Source: JBKQHQ01 sp052148715
Lineage (GTDB): Bacteria; Pseudomonadota; Alphaproteobacteria; Rhizobiales; Xanthobacteraceae
Reading direction: 5' to 3'
Assembly (NCBI GenBank): GCA_052148715.1
Contig: JBKQHQ010000146.1
Span: 1-29,139 of the forward strand
DNA: 29,139 nt
Shown here piece by piece: positions 15,905 to 23,377 of the stretch (position 1 is its first letter; the number at the start of each line of letters is the position of its first letter). The notes under the pieces were generated by a model, which searched no databases, was not told where the DNA came from, and was given only the letters and a program-made list of their open reading frames with translations. The position numbers and the translations under genes are program-made.

Positions 15905-18283
15905 CGTCGCGCCTGGGCATGCTGACAAGCGCGTGGCGCTGGTGATTGGCAACGACCATACGACAACCTGCCGGCGGATGAGCAGCTCAGGAAAGCGGTC
16001 AACGACGCACGCGCCGTCGGCGATGCGCTCGCTAGCCTTGGCTTCGAGGTCATTCGCGGGGACAACCTCGGACGGCAGGCAATCGTCGACAAGTTCGACG
16101 AGCTGACGCAGCGGCTTACGCCCGGCGACACCGCGTTCTTCTTCTTCTCTGGCCATGGCGTCGCGATCGGCGGGGGAAACTACATCCTGCCGACGGACGT
16201 GCCCAACATCGCGATTGGACAAGACACGCGGCTAGCGCGCGCTGCTCTCGGCGAGACCGACATCGTCTCCGATTTGCAGGGACGCGGAGTTCGGGTCGCG
16301 GTCGTGGTTCTTGATGCCTGCCGCAACAATCCGTTCAAGCGCCCCGGTTCGAAGGGGGTTGGAGCAGAACGAGGGCTCGGCCGGATCGAGCCAGTGCAAG
16401 GCGTGTTCACGCTCTACTCGGCCGGGATCGGACAAACAGCCCTCGATCGACTGAGCGACTCGGACGACAATCCGAACTCCGTCTTTACCAGAGTGTTCGT
16501 TCCCGCGCTGATGACGCCGGGAGTTGACCTGAAGGAGTTGGCGGCCCAGGTGCGGGAGAATGTAGCGCAGCTCGCGGCCTCGGTTCAGCATAGCCAACGC
16601 CCGGCTTACTATGACGAAACGGTCGGCGGGCGCGTGTACCTTGCGGGGCTGCCGAAAGACGGAGAGGCAAAGCCTCAGATCGCGCCGCCGACTGCCGCCG
16701 ATCCGGCGGCGGTGGCTTGGGCTGCCGTGAAGGACACAACGAGCATCGCGGTCCTCAACGACTTCATCCGGCGTTACGGCGACACGATCTACGGCACCGT
16801 CGCGCGCGAGCGGCTAGAGGAGCTGCGTAAGAGTCACACGACCGCACTCCCGCCGCCTGCGTCGCCGCCTGCGTCCGCTTCCCAGTCGCTCGATAATTTG
16901 AAACTGTTCGGCGACGTTTTCGAGCGGGTACGCCAGGACTTCGTGGAGAAGCCGGACGACTCCAAGCTCGTCGACGCGGCCATCAACGGCTTGGGATCAG
17001 CTCTTCCATCCACCAAGAGATTGCAGATTGCCGCAAATCTGACTGATCCGCCGGCGCACCCCACCTCATACTATTGGCTTAACCGGTTCGCTGTCGCGTT
17101 CGAGCAGGCGCGAGCGGACTACGCTGGAGACGGGGGCACTCTCGTCGAGGCGGCCATCAACGGCATGTTGGCCGGGCTCGACCCCCATTCCACCTACATG
17201 GACCCGAAGAGCTTCCGCGACATGCAGGTGCAAACGCGCGGCGAGTTCGGCGGCCTCGGCATCGAGGTCACCATGGAGGACGGCCTGATCAAGGTGGTGG
17301 CCCCGATCGACGAATCGCCCGCCGCCAAGGCCGGTATCCTGGCGAACGACATCATCACGCATTTGGACGACGAGCCGGTGCAGGGCCTCACCCTCAACCA
17401 GGCGGTCGAGAAGATGCGCGGGCCGGTCAACACCAAGATCAAGCTCAAGATCATGCGCAAGGGCCAGGACAAGCCGCTGGACGTATCGATCACCCGCGAT
17501 GTGATCCGCGTGCGTTCCGTGCGCTCGCACGTCGAGGGAGACGACATCGGCTATATTCGCATCACGCAATTCACCGAGCAGACGAGCGAAGGCCTCAAGA
17601 AGGCGATCAACGATATCAGCAGTCAGGTCAGCAGCGACAAGCTCAAGGGCTTCGTCATCGACCTGCGCAACAATCCCGGCGGCCTGCTCGACCAGGCGAT
17701 CTCTGTTTCCGATGCCTTCTTGGAGCGGGGCGAGATCGTCTCCACCCGCGGTCGCAACGCCGAGGAGACGCAGCGCTTCAGCGCCCATCCGGGCGATCTG
17801 ACCAAGGGCAAGCCGATCATGGTGCTGATCAACGGCGGCTCGGCGTCGGCGACGGAGATTGTTGCCGGGGCCCTGCAGGACCATAAGCGGGCGACGCTGA
17901 TCGGCACGCGCTCCTTCGGCAAGGGATCGGTGCAGACCATCATTCCGCTCGGAGCCGGCAACGGCGCCTTGCGGCTGACGACGGCGCGCTATTTCACTCC
18001 GTCCGGCCACTCGATCCAGGCCAAGGGCATCGTGCCCGACATCGAGGTGCTGCAGGACGTGCCGGACGAATTGAAGAGCCGCACCGACACCAAGGGCGAG
18101 GCGTCGCTGCGCGGACACCTGAAGGCGGAAGGCCAGGAGGAAACCGGATCACAATCCTACGTTCCGACCAAAGCGGAGGAAGATAAGGCACTGAAGGTGG
18201 CCGTCGACTCGCTCCGCGGCGTCAAGAATAACTCGGCCTTTCCGACAGCACTGCCGCGTGCTGCCGCCGGCGGTCGTCGATGA
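15855..18283 (+). pseudogene. Exported caspase (C14) - PDZ - S41 C-terminal processing protease fusion, one frameshift
   Basis: Read with one base added at about 15955-15959, this is a protein of roughly 809 residues. A signal peptide (MRFVAVFACAVMLFCLGVAP) comes first. A caspase-like p20 domain follows: KRVALVIGN, then DNLPADEQLRKAVNDARAVG, the catalytic His in FFSGHGVAI (codon at 16154) and Cys in VVVLDACRNNPF (codon at 16319). After a Pro/Ala-rich linker comes a full CtpA-type S41 protease with PDZ domain: LDPHSTYMDPKSFRDMQVQT, EFGGLGIEVT, GYIRITQF, DLRNNPGGLLDQAI, the Ser in GGSASATEIVAGALQD and the Lys in RSFGKGSVQ. Both active sites are complete. The N-terminal cap of the S41 part is doubled. 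The ribosome site is GGGGGG seven bases before ATG. As given, the first frame is lost after residue 35, so only a downstream start could yield part of the protein. Both domains should act outside the cytoplasm. Confidence 0.85.
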
Positions 18284-18524
18284 ACATCGCCGAACTGCGC
18301 TTCGATGAGCGCGGCTCGCCGCGGGCGGAGTACCCCTGACCCGAATTGATGCAGGGGCGGCGATGCCGGCGGCGCCCGCTACATTGGGATGATGCGCAAG
18401 GGCGATACGCCGCCACCTTGGACCATCGTTGCGTCGGGACGAATTAGTCAGATTTGACTGCCGTGCCAATGATCAAGTGCGCCGGCCTCAGCGTCCAGGG
18501 TCAGTGAACGCAGGCGACTTCGGC

Positions 18525-18635
18525 CGCTTCGGGTCATCTAAAGCTATCGCCCGATCGCGCCAGAAACCGGCGGGCGACAGGAATGCCCTAAAAGCTGACC
18601 CAAATCGGCCTGGCCTTTTGACGCAGAGTATGGCC
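18525..18635 (+). repeat. Diverged ~110-bp direct repeat, copy 1
   Basis: Aligns over about 110 bases with 19988-20099 (for example GGGTCATCTAAAGCTATCGC against GGGTCATCTACAGCCATCGC). The core 18579-18610 (AGGAATGCCCTAAAAGC-) differs by one base from 20042-20073. The two copies lie in the same direction on each side of the CHAT/TPR fragments. Similar intergenic elements with GCGGACCCAAA-type cores are common in rhizobial genomes in my recollection. No gene is supported elsewhere in 18284-18670. Confidence 0.75.
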
Positions 18636-18670
18636 GACTCGTGCGCTGCAGCAAACTTCAGTCCTATAGA

Positions 18671-19285
18671 TCACCGTCCGGCGCCCTCGCCCACGATTTC
18701 GAAAGGCGCCCAGAAGGCCGGATAGGCATTTTGCGGATTTGAGGCATCGCTCATGTAGGCCAGCATCGCGCGCCGGAGTGCTTCAGCGCGGCCGATGGTC
18801 GGATCGGCTTTAAGGTTGTCGAACGTGGAGGTTGTCAGGCGCGTCGCGGCGGCCGAGTCCACCGACCAGTGCGATACCAGCAGCGCCCGCGCGCCGGCAT
18901 AGAAGAAGGACCGTGCCAGTCCGGAAAGTGCCTCCGCTCCAGGCCTGTCCCCGGCGATCGTGTTGCACGCCGACAGCACCACCCAGTCCGCATTGAGCTT
19001 GAGCTGGGCTACCTCGCTGGCAGTCAGAAGTCCGTCGTCGAAGTCACTCGGCTGGGCCGGGATGCTAAGCGCTAGCGAGGGCTCGGCGAGGCCCTTCAGA
19101 TCACCCGCCACGAGGCCGTGGGTCGCGAAGTAGACGATGCGGTAATCAGCGAGCGGCGTGCGCTTGACCGTCGTCACGCTCGCGTCGGCGCGCAGATGGA
19201 TATCAGTCGCCGGGGCGCCGAGGTTCATACAATCTGCTGGTGACGGAGAAACCGGCATTCGCAGTGCCGGCGTCGAAAGCCCCAA
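18671..19285 (-). pseudogene. CHAT-domain protease, C-terminal fragment
   Basis: CHAT domains are caspase-fold (clan CD) proteases. The catalytic His is in YRIVYFATHGLVAGD and the Cys in WVVLSACNTIAGD, followed by SGLARSFFYAGARALLVSHW and the end AFWAPFEIVGEGAGR. This matches the end of the large exported CHAT-TPR proteins of rhizobia, which run to 800-1,000 residues; here only about 185 conserved residues remain. Family similarity begins at MNLGAPATDIHL (codon at 19226-19228). Upstream of this the sequence switches to an opposite-strand TPR fragment, so the start, signal peptide and TPR half are missing. Both catalytic residues survive, but without a start signal expression is doubtful. Confidence 0.85.
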
Positions 19286-19727
19286 AAGACCTCGCTATGT
19301 CAACAAGGGGGAGATTGACCGTGCGATCGCAGACTGCAACGAGGCCATCAGGCTTGAGCCGAAACAAACCCCCGCTTATGCGTATCGGGGCGTCGCTTAC
19401 GAAAAGAAGGGCGATCCAAAGAACGCGAAGGTCGACTTCGAGACTGCGTTATCGCTACCTGTGAATAACTTTCCCATCGACGGGCGCCTGGCCCATGAAA
19501 TGGCGCGCACGCGTCTGGCAGCGCTCTCGGTTGCCGGCACCGCTCAAGCGCCGAAGCCCCCGGCGATTCCGCCGCCGGCGGCGGATTGTTCGCGAGCGGA
19601 GACGCATTGGAAGAGCGCCGAGGACATCAAAACGCTCGCGGTCTACGAGGACCATCTCGCGCGTTTTCCCACTTGCGACTTCGCTACTCTGGCGACGGCC
19701 CGGATCGAGGCCCTGAAGAAGAAGTGA
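19237..19727 (+). pseudogene. C-terminal fragment of a TPR protein (caspase/TPR family)
   Basis: On the plus strand the frame reads YVNKGEIDRAIADCNEAIRL, EPKQTPAYAYRGVAYEKKGD and PKNAKVDFETALSLP, one and a half TPR units. A Pro/Ala linker and the ending AETHWKSAEDIKTLAVYEDH with LARFPTCDFATLATARIEAL complete it. This ending is familiar from rhizobial exported caspase-TPR proteins. A short piece in another frame (PAFAVPASKAPKDLA, from 19237) belongs to the same family and is joined out of frame at about 19290. No start codon or ribosome site fits. It meets the minus-strand CHAT fragment head to head within about 60 bases. Confidence 0.75.
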
Positions 19728-19987
19728 CGTGTGACGAATGCGATGCGTGCGTGGCCGATGGGTCGCTGCCGACGGCCGCATCGCGGGGCTTGAGCGGGAA
19801 GTATCATCCGGTTGGGTCATCCAACCAATCCGCGCGCGCGGTGGGGGTGCCGAGATAGCGGCCACACTCGGAATAACGCACGGACGGCCTTCCCATAGCT
19901 CTATTTGGTAGATCGAGGCAGCGTTTTCTCGAAAACCCTACATCGACGTATACCGGGACGGCACGGACGCGCTACTCGTGGCGAGTC

Positions 19988-20099
19988 CGCTTGGGGTCAT
20001 CTACAGCCATCGCCCATTCGTACCGGCAACCGGCTCGCGGCAGGAATGCCCTAAAAGCGGACCCAAATCGGCCCTGCCTTATGGCGGAGAGTATGTGCC
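19988..20099 (+). repeat. Diverged ~110-bp direct repeat, copy 2
   Basis: Partner of 18525-18635, with core 20042-20073 differing by one base. It lies between the TPR fragment and the 3' end of the nitronate-monooxygenase-like gene. The rest of 19728-20120 shows no supported gene. Confidence 0.75.
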
Positions 20100-20120
20100 A
20101 GGAGCGGGAATCATCGACAT

Positions 20121-21125
20121 TCACATCCTCCCTGCACCTCTGCTGGCTCGTTGCGAAGCCACGCCGAAGTCAGGTACCCGCGACAGCGCTGCTTCGGTCT
20201 CGACCACCAGTCGGCGTATAATCTCAGCGACCGAAAGGATTTCGTTGATGCCTCCGGCGGACTGGCCCGCGGTGAGCAAACATTCGTGCAGACGGCCTGC
20301 CTGAATCGTCGATACGACCTGACTCCATAGGCGATCGCGTTCGCGGCGCGCCTCTTCTCGCTTGGCGCTCCACTCATCCAAGAACGCTGTATGGAGCGAG
20401 CGTACGACCGTGCCGTAACCCGCCGTGCCCGGAAGAGGCCTGATGTCGTTGAGAACATCAGCCTTTATCGCATCCTCCGACTCGGCTGCGGTTATCGCCT
20501 GCTTCCACTCTATTGGGGCGGGAGCCTCCGTTGATGCGACGAACCTAGTGCCAAGATTAACGCCCATCGCGCCCAGCATGAATGCCGCCGCGATGCCACG
20601 GCCATCGAAAATGCCGCCCGAGGCGACGACGGGAATAGGCGACACCGCGTCGACAACTTGCGGCACCAGCGCCATCGTACTGACATCACCGCAATAGCCG
20701 CCTGACTCACTGCCCTGTGCATTGATCACGTCCGCGCCTCGCTCAGCGGCTTGTACCGCCTGAGCAACCGTCGTGACCTGCACCATCACTCGCGCGCCGA
20801 CATCGTGCGCCTGGCGCACCAGATCGCCCGGGTCGGCAAGCGCGAAAGAGACCACGGCCGGCCGCGCCTTGAGCGAGTAGCGGAACGCATCGGCATCCAG
20901 CGTTTGCGGAATGTGGTTGATTGCAAACGGCCGTCTCGTCAGGGTTCGCACCACGTCGATATCACGCTTGATGGCAGCGGTGGCGCGCGACTGCGTGCCG
21001 ATGCTGCCCAGACCGCCGGCGTTGGAGACGGCAGCGACAAACTCCGGCGACGTGCAGGTCCCCATGGGAGCCAGGATGATCGGCACCTCGATGCCGTATA
21101 GGTCACAAAGGGGCGTCCTCAGCAT
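20121..21125 (-). CDS. Nitronate monooxygenase / 2-nitropropane dioxygenase-like flavoprotein
   Basis: A 334-residue FMN-binding TIM-barrel enzyme of the nitronate monooxygenase/FabK family, which oxidises alkyl nitronates or, in FabK, reduces enoyl-ACP. The sequence shows PIILAPMGTCTSPEFVAAVS and NAGGLGSIG (FMN site), MVQVTTVAQAVQAAERGADV, INAQGSESGGYCGDVSTMAL, and the phosphate-binding part PVVASGGIFDGRGIAAAFML with GAMGVNLGTRF. In characterised class I enzymes the loop reads QGxEAGGH, with His as catalytic base; here this position is Tyr, as in a related subgroup I recall from rhizobia, so nitronate oxidation should not be assumed. ATG with GGAG eight bases upstream. It stands alone, divergent from the next gene. 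Length is normal. Confidence 0.85.
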   Translation of the reverse strand: MLRTPLCDLYGIEVPIILAPMGTCTSPEFVAAVSNAGGLGSIGTQSRATAAIKRDIDVVRTLTRRPFAINHIPQTLDADAFRYSLKARPAVVSFALADPGDLVRQAHDVGARVMVQVTTVAQAVQAAERGADVINAQGSESGGYCGDVSTMALVPQVVDAVSPIPVVASGGIFDGRGIAAAFMLGAMGVNLGTRFVASTEAPAPIEWKQAITAAESEDAIKADVLNDIRPLPGTAGYGTVVRSLHTAFLDEWSAKREEARRERDRLWSQVVSTIQAGRLHECLLTAGQSAGGINEILSVAEIIRRLVVETEAALSRVPDFGVASQRASRGAGRM

Positions 21126-21457
21126 TGCGCCATCTCCACCGCTTACCGCCGCAGGAAATTCGGCACTCCCGGGTCAAAGGGCAGCTTATTCGAGATTATA
21201 CGACCCTGCCTACTCGCGAAAGCGAGACTACTTACCCTCATCAATAATCGAACAAGATGGGTCGACAAGAGGCCCAACGACCGGGCAGCCAGCACAGCAG
21301 CTGTACCCTCAGCGGACCCGCCCCAACGCTCCCCGGCGCAGCCGCCTTGCCGTCGCGGCCGTGCTGGTCGATCAGGCGGCGCCACCGGGTAGAGGGCATT
21401 GACCAGTCTTAATCGTCATCCCATATTATACCTTGGGTAGCAAAAAGAAGGTGTTCC
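21126..21457. other. Divergent intergenic region
   Basis: About 330 bases between the flavoprotein gene and the next gene on the plus strand. It should hold both promoters. Minus-strand open frames here are Arg/Gly/Ala-rich and not convincing. No operator palindrome was recognised. Confidence 0.4.
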
Positions 21458-21949
21458 ATGATCGATCAATCAAACCGCCGAGGCGCCGCCGTCAAAGCGT
21501 TTCACGAGCGCCGAGCTCTGGAACAACGCAGGGCGTCAAATCAACTCCAACAGCGGCAAGACCAAGCACAGCGCTGGCGTCAAAGTTTTTATGTTTGGAG
21601 AACGACCACCGCGCCTATGATCGGCCGGATTGTAAACGAGGTCGGCAACGACTACGCGCGAGAAGGCTCGCCCTTCCTGTTCCGTCCAGTACCGCAAGCC
21701 GCGACGGAGCACGCCGTTCTTTTTGAGATTCGATCGAGCGGCGAGTTAAATTCAATAGCGCACCTGAAATTCACTATGGATGCCGATGGGCGGGTCGTTG
21801 CAAGTACCAGCGCTCTTGGTGTCAAACACCTTCCGTCCTCCGCTCCGCTGAACGAGGTTACGGATCACTGGGTACAGCAAGTTGCCGACGATACGATGAT
21901 TGCCGTGCTCGAAGGCAACAGGATGGGCATTCTCGCTGCGGCGTCATGA
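21458..21949 (+). CDS. Hypothetical protein
   Basis: A 163-residue protein. The first 50 residues are a charged helix (RRGAAVKAFHERRALEQRRA, LQQRQDQAQRWRQSFYVW), and the rest looks globular: GRIVNEVGNDYAREGSPFLF, AHLKFTMDADGRVVASTSAL. AAGGTG stands six bases before the ATG. The Gln/Arg helix suggests a coiled coil or a nucleic-acid contact. I do not recognise a family. Confidence 0.65.
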   Translation: MIDQSNRRGAAVKAFHERRALEQRRASNQLQQRQDQAQRWRQSFYVWRTTTAPMIGRIVNEVGNDYAREGSPFLFRPVPQAATEHAVLFEIRSSGELNSIAHLKFTMDADGRVVASTSALGVKHLPSSAPLNEVTDHWVQQVADDTMIAVLEGNRMGILAAAS

Positions 21950-22092
21950 TCTGACGTCACCGGCGGGTTGGTACGAACCTCGGACCGGTAGGCACAGCCC
22001 CTTGGTCGGCCCTCACGTCTGCCTGGCCGCGTTCGTGAGGCTTGGCGAGCGTCTCGGCCACGGTCCTAAGTCGCGGGCACAGTGTCCTAAAT

Positions 22093-22329
22093 TCAGATTT
22101 GATAATTTTGGGCTGCCTGATTTGCAGACGCTAAGAATCGCTGAAGTTTGTGCAGGGCATGACCTATTGCCTCTGGAGGGGAGGTTCCCGGAACCGGGAT
22201 GGATATCGCGGTATGAAGCCCCTCTTCTCCATCGATCTGGAAAGTCACGTTCCATTCGTAGCTAAGCCCATGCGGCTTGGATATTTCTCGCAAAGCTTGG
22301 GTGGCCGTCGGTGTCAATGTTACGCGCAT
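22093..22329 (-). CDS. Small hypothetical protein
   Basis: A 78-residue protein, MRVTLTPTATQALREISKPH, then a beta-type middle (YEWNVTFQIDGEEGLHTAIS) and a C-terminal helix (PPEAIGHALHKLQRFLASAN). GGGAG stands six bases before the ATG, a good site. The layout is that of a small alpha/beta protein; no family is recognised. It lies upstream on neither strand of an obvious partner. Confidence 0.65.
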   Translation of the reverse strand: MRVTLTPTATQALREISKPHGLSYEWNVTFQIDGEEGLHTAISIPVPGTSPPEAIGHALHKLQRFLASANQAAQNYQI

Positions 22330-22373
22330 AACTGTCTCCCGGAGACCGCCTCAGTTGGCGGGCTCGTTAGTCT

Positions 22374-22646
22374 TCAAGGCGAGCCGTTTTGGCCCGTGCT
22401 CATGACGCACGTCGCGTGGCTATCACCGCAAGAACACCGCCGCAATGCGCAATGCTCCCTGCCGGTGCGCTCGCCGCTCGCGGGCACGGTCCGGCCGGTT
22501 CGTTGGGCGGCTGGGTACCGTCGCTCATCTTCCAGGAGATCGTAGAAGGTGGACGGCCCGAATGCGTGGGCCTCGCCTCGATCCAATGCGGCGATTGCGT
22601 CCAGAATATCTTCTCGGGTGATTTGATCGCGAATGTCCTCGTCCAT
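22374..22646 (-). pseudogene. Truncated protein with ScoMcrA-like N-terminal head domain
   Basis: The first 45 residues read MDEDIRDQITREDILDAIAA, LDRGEAHAFGPSTFYDLLED and ERRYP. This is the N-terminal head found in ScoMcrA-like proteins, where ITxEDVLxAIxELD and FGPSTxYDLxxxGRRYPPKAV are typical. ScoMcrA is a type IV restriction enzyme that cuts modified or phosphorothioated DNA through a C-terminal HNH domain. Here the family pattern ends exactly at RRYP; the following AAQRTGRTVPASGERTGREH is unrelated, and no HNH domain follows. The ATG at 22646 has GAGG eight bases upstream, so a short head-only protein could still be made. A frameshift plus deletion is the likeliest history. Confidence 0.6.
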
Positions 22647-22888
22647 AGCTGTAACCTCTAAAAATCGGCGCACATGTTTAGCTTGCTTCCCTCTCGTGCC
22701 GCTTCCGTAACACATTGCGGCGCAGCCGATGCAGCCCAGGAGGCGGCAGAAGCCCTGTGGCGTGGGCTTTGTTCGACGCCGAGAGCCGCAAGCAGTTGTA
22801 TTTGTTTTTCACGGTCGACAGCAGGAAGTCTTGACTTTTGTTCTCTTTTCGTTCTTATGGTGCCTGGGTCCAGCAATGAAGCCGTACG

Positions 22889-23131
22889 ATGATGACCTAT
22901 TACGTGGCGCTGCCGTTTCAGGCGGTGGAAGGCGGGCTCGCGCCCGGCCTAGCGGTCGAATGTCCGCATGAATACGGCGCGATCCGGCGCGCCCAAGCGA
23001 TGTCCTGCGACAAGGTCAATATCGGGGCGGTCGCGTTTTCGCGGCGCGGCGATCCGAACGTGGGGGAGTTCGAGGAGGCGGTGATCCTCAAGACGTTCGG
23101 CGAGGTGCCCGACGACTTGACGGAGCTTTGA
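22889..23131 (+). CDS. Small hypothetical protein
   Basis: An 80-residue protein, MMTYYVALPFQAVEGGLAPG, with AAECPHEYG-like and GAVAFSRRGDPNVGEFEEAV segments, ending with EVPDDLTEL. The codon usage matches its neighbours. The two ATGs in tandem and a weak GAAG leave the start open by one codon. The next gene begins 12 bases after its stop and then the DUF2130 gene follows, suggesting one operon of three. Function unknown. Confidence 0.65.
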   Translation: MMTYYVALPFQAVEGGLAPGLAVECPHEYGAIRRAQAMSCDKVNIGAVAFSRRGDPNVGEFEEAVILKTFGEVPDDLTEL

Positions 23132-23143
23132 CCGAGGGTCGCC

Positions 23144-23347
23144 ATGCTCCACGATCACGAAGAACTGCTGGAAGCTCTACGGGTTTGCCGGTCGGAGGCG
23201 ATCGCTGCCAAGCGCATGCACCGGCCGAGGTCCGGCATGGTGCGATGTCTCGATTCGATGGTCGACGAAATCGACGCCGTAGCCGAGCTGATTACCGCCA
23301 AGCCCGATTATTTCCATGACAAGGGTTCAGCGCCGAACCGGGGGTAG
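23144..23347 (+). CDS. Small hypothetical protein
   Basis: A 67-residue, mostly helical protein: MLHDHEELLEALRVCRSEAI, then MHRPRSGMVRCLDSMVDEID and AVAELITAKPDYFHDKG. GAGGG stands five bases before the ATG. It sits between an 80-residue unknown and the DUF2130 gene on the same strand, with gaps of 12 and 30 bases. No family recognised; the helical pattern suggests an adaptor or small regulator only in the loosest sense. Confidence 0.65.
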   Translation: MLHDHEELLEALRVCRSEAIAAKRMHRPRSGMVRCLDSMVDEIDAVAELITAKPDYFHDKGSAPNRG

Positions 23348-23377
23348 GGCAGGGCGCAAGGGAATAGGAGCGACGAA

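Noticed and set aside
17066..18118. A 350-codon antisense frame opposite the S41 domain
   Set aside because: It has no recognisable domain, is His/Arg/Leu-rich in the way of antisense readings, and the sense strand shows full protease motifs.
16199..18283. Caspase-S41 gene starting at the first ATG/GTG of its long frame (16199)
   Set aside because: That start lies inside the caspase domain, after the catalytic His. The signal peptide and domain start are present upstream in another frame, so a frameshift is the better explanation.
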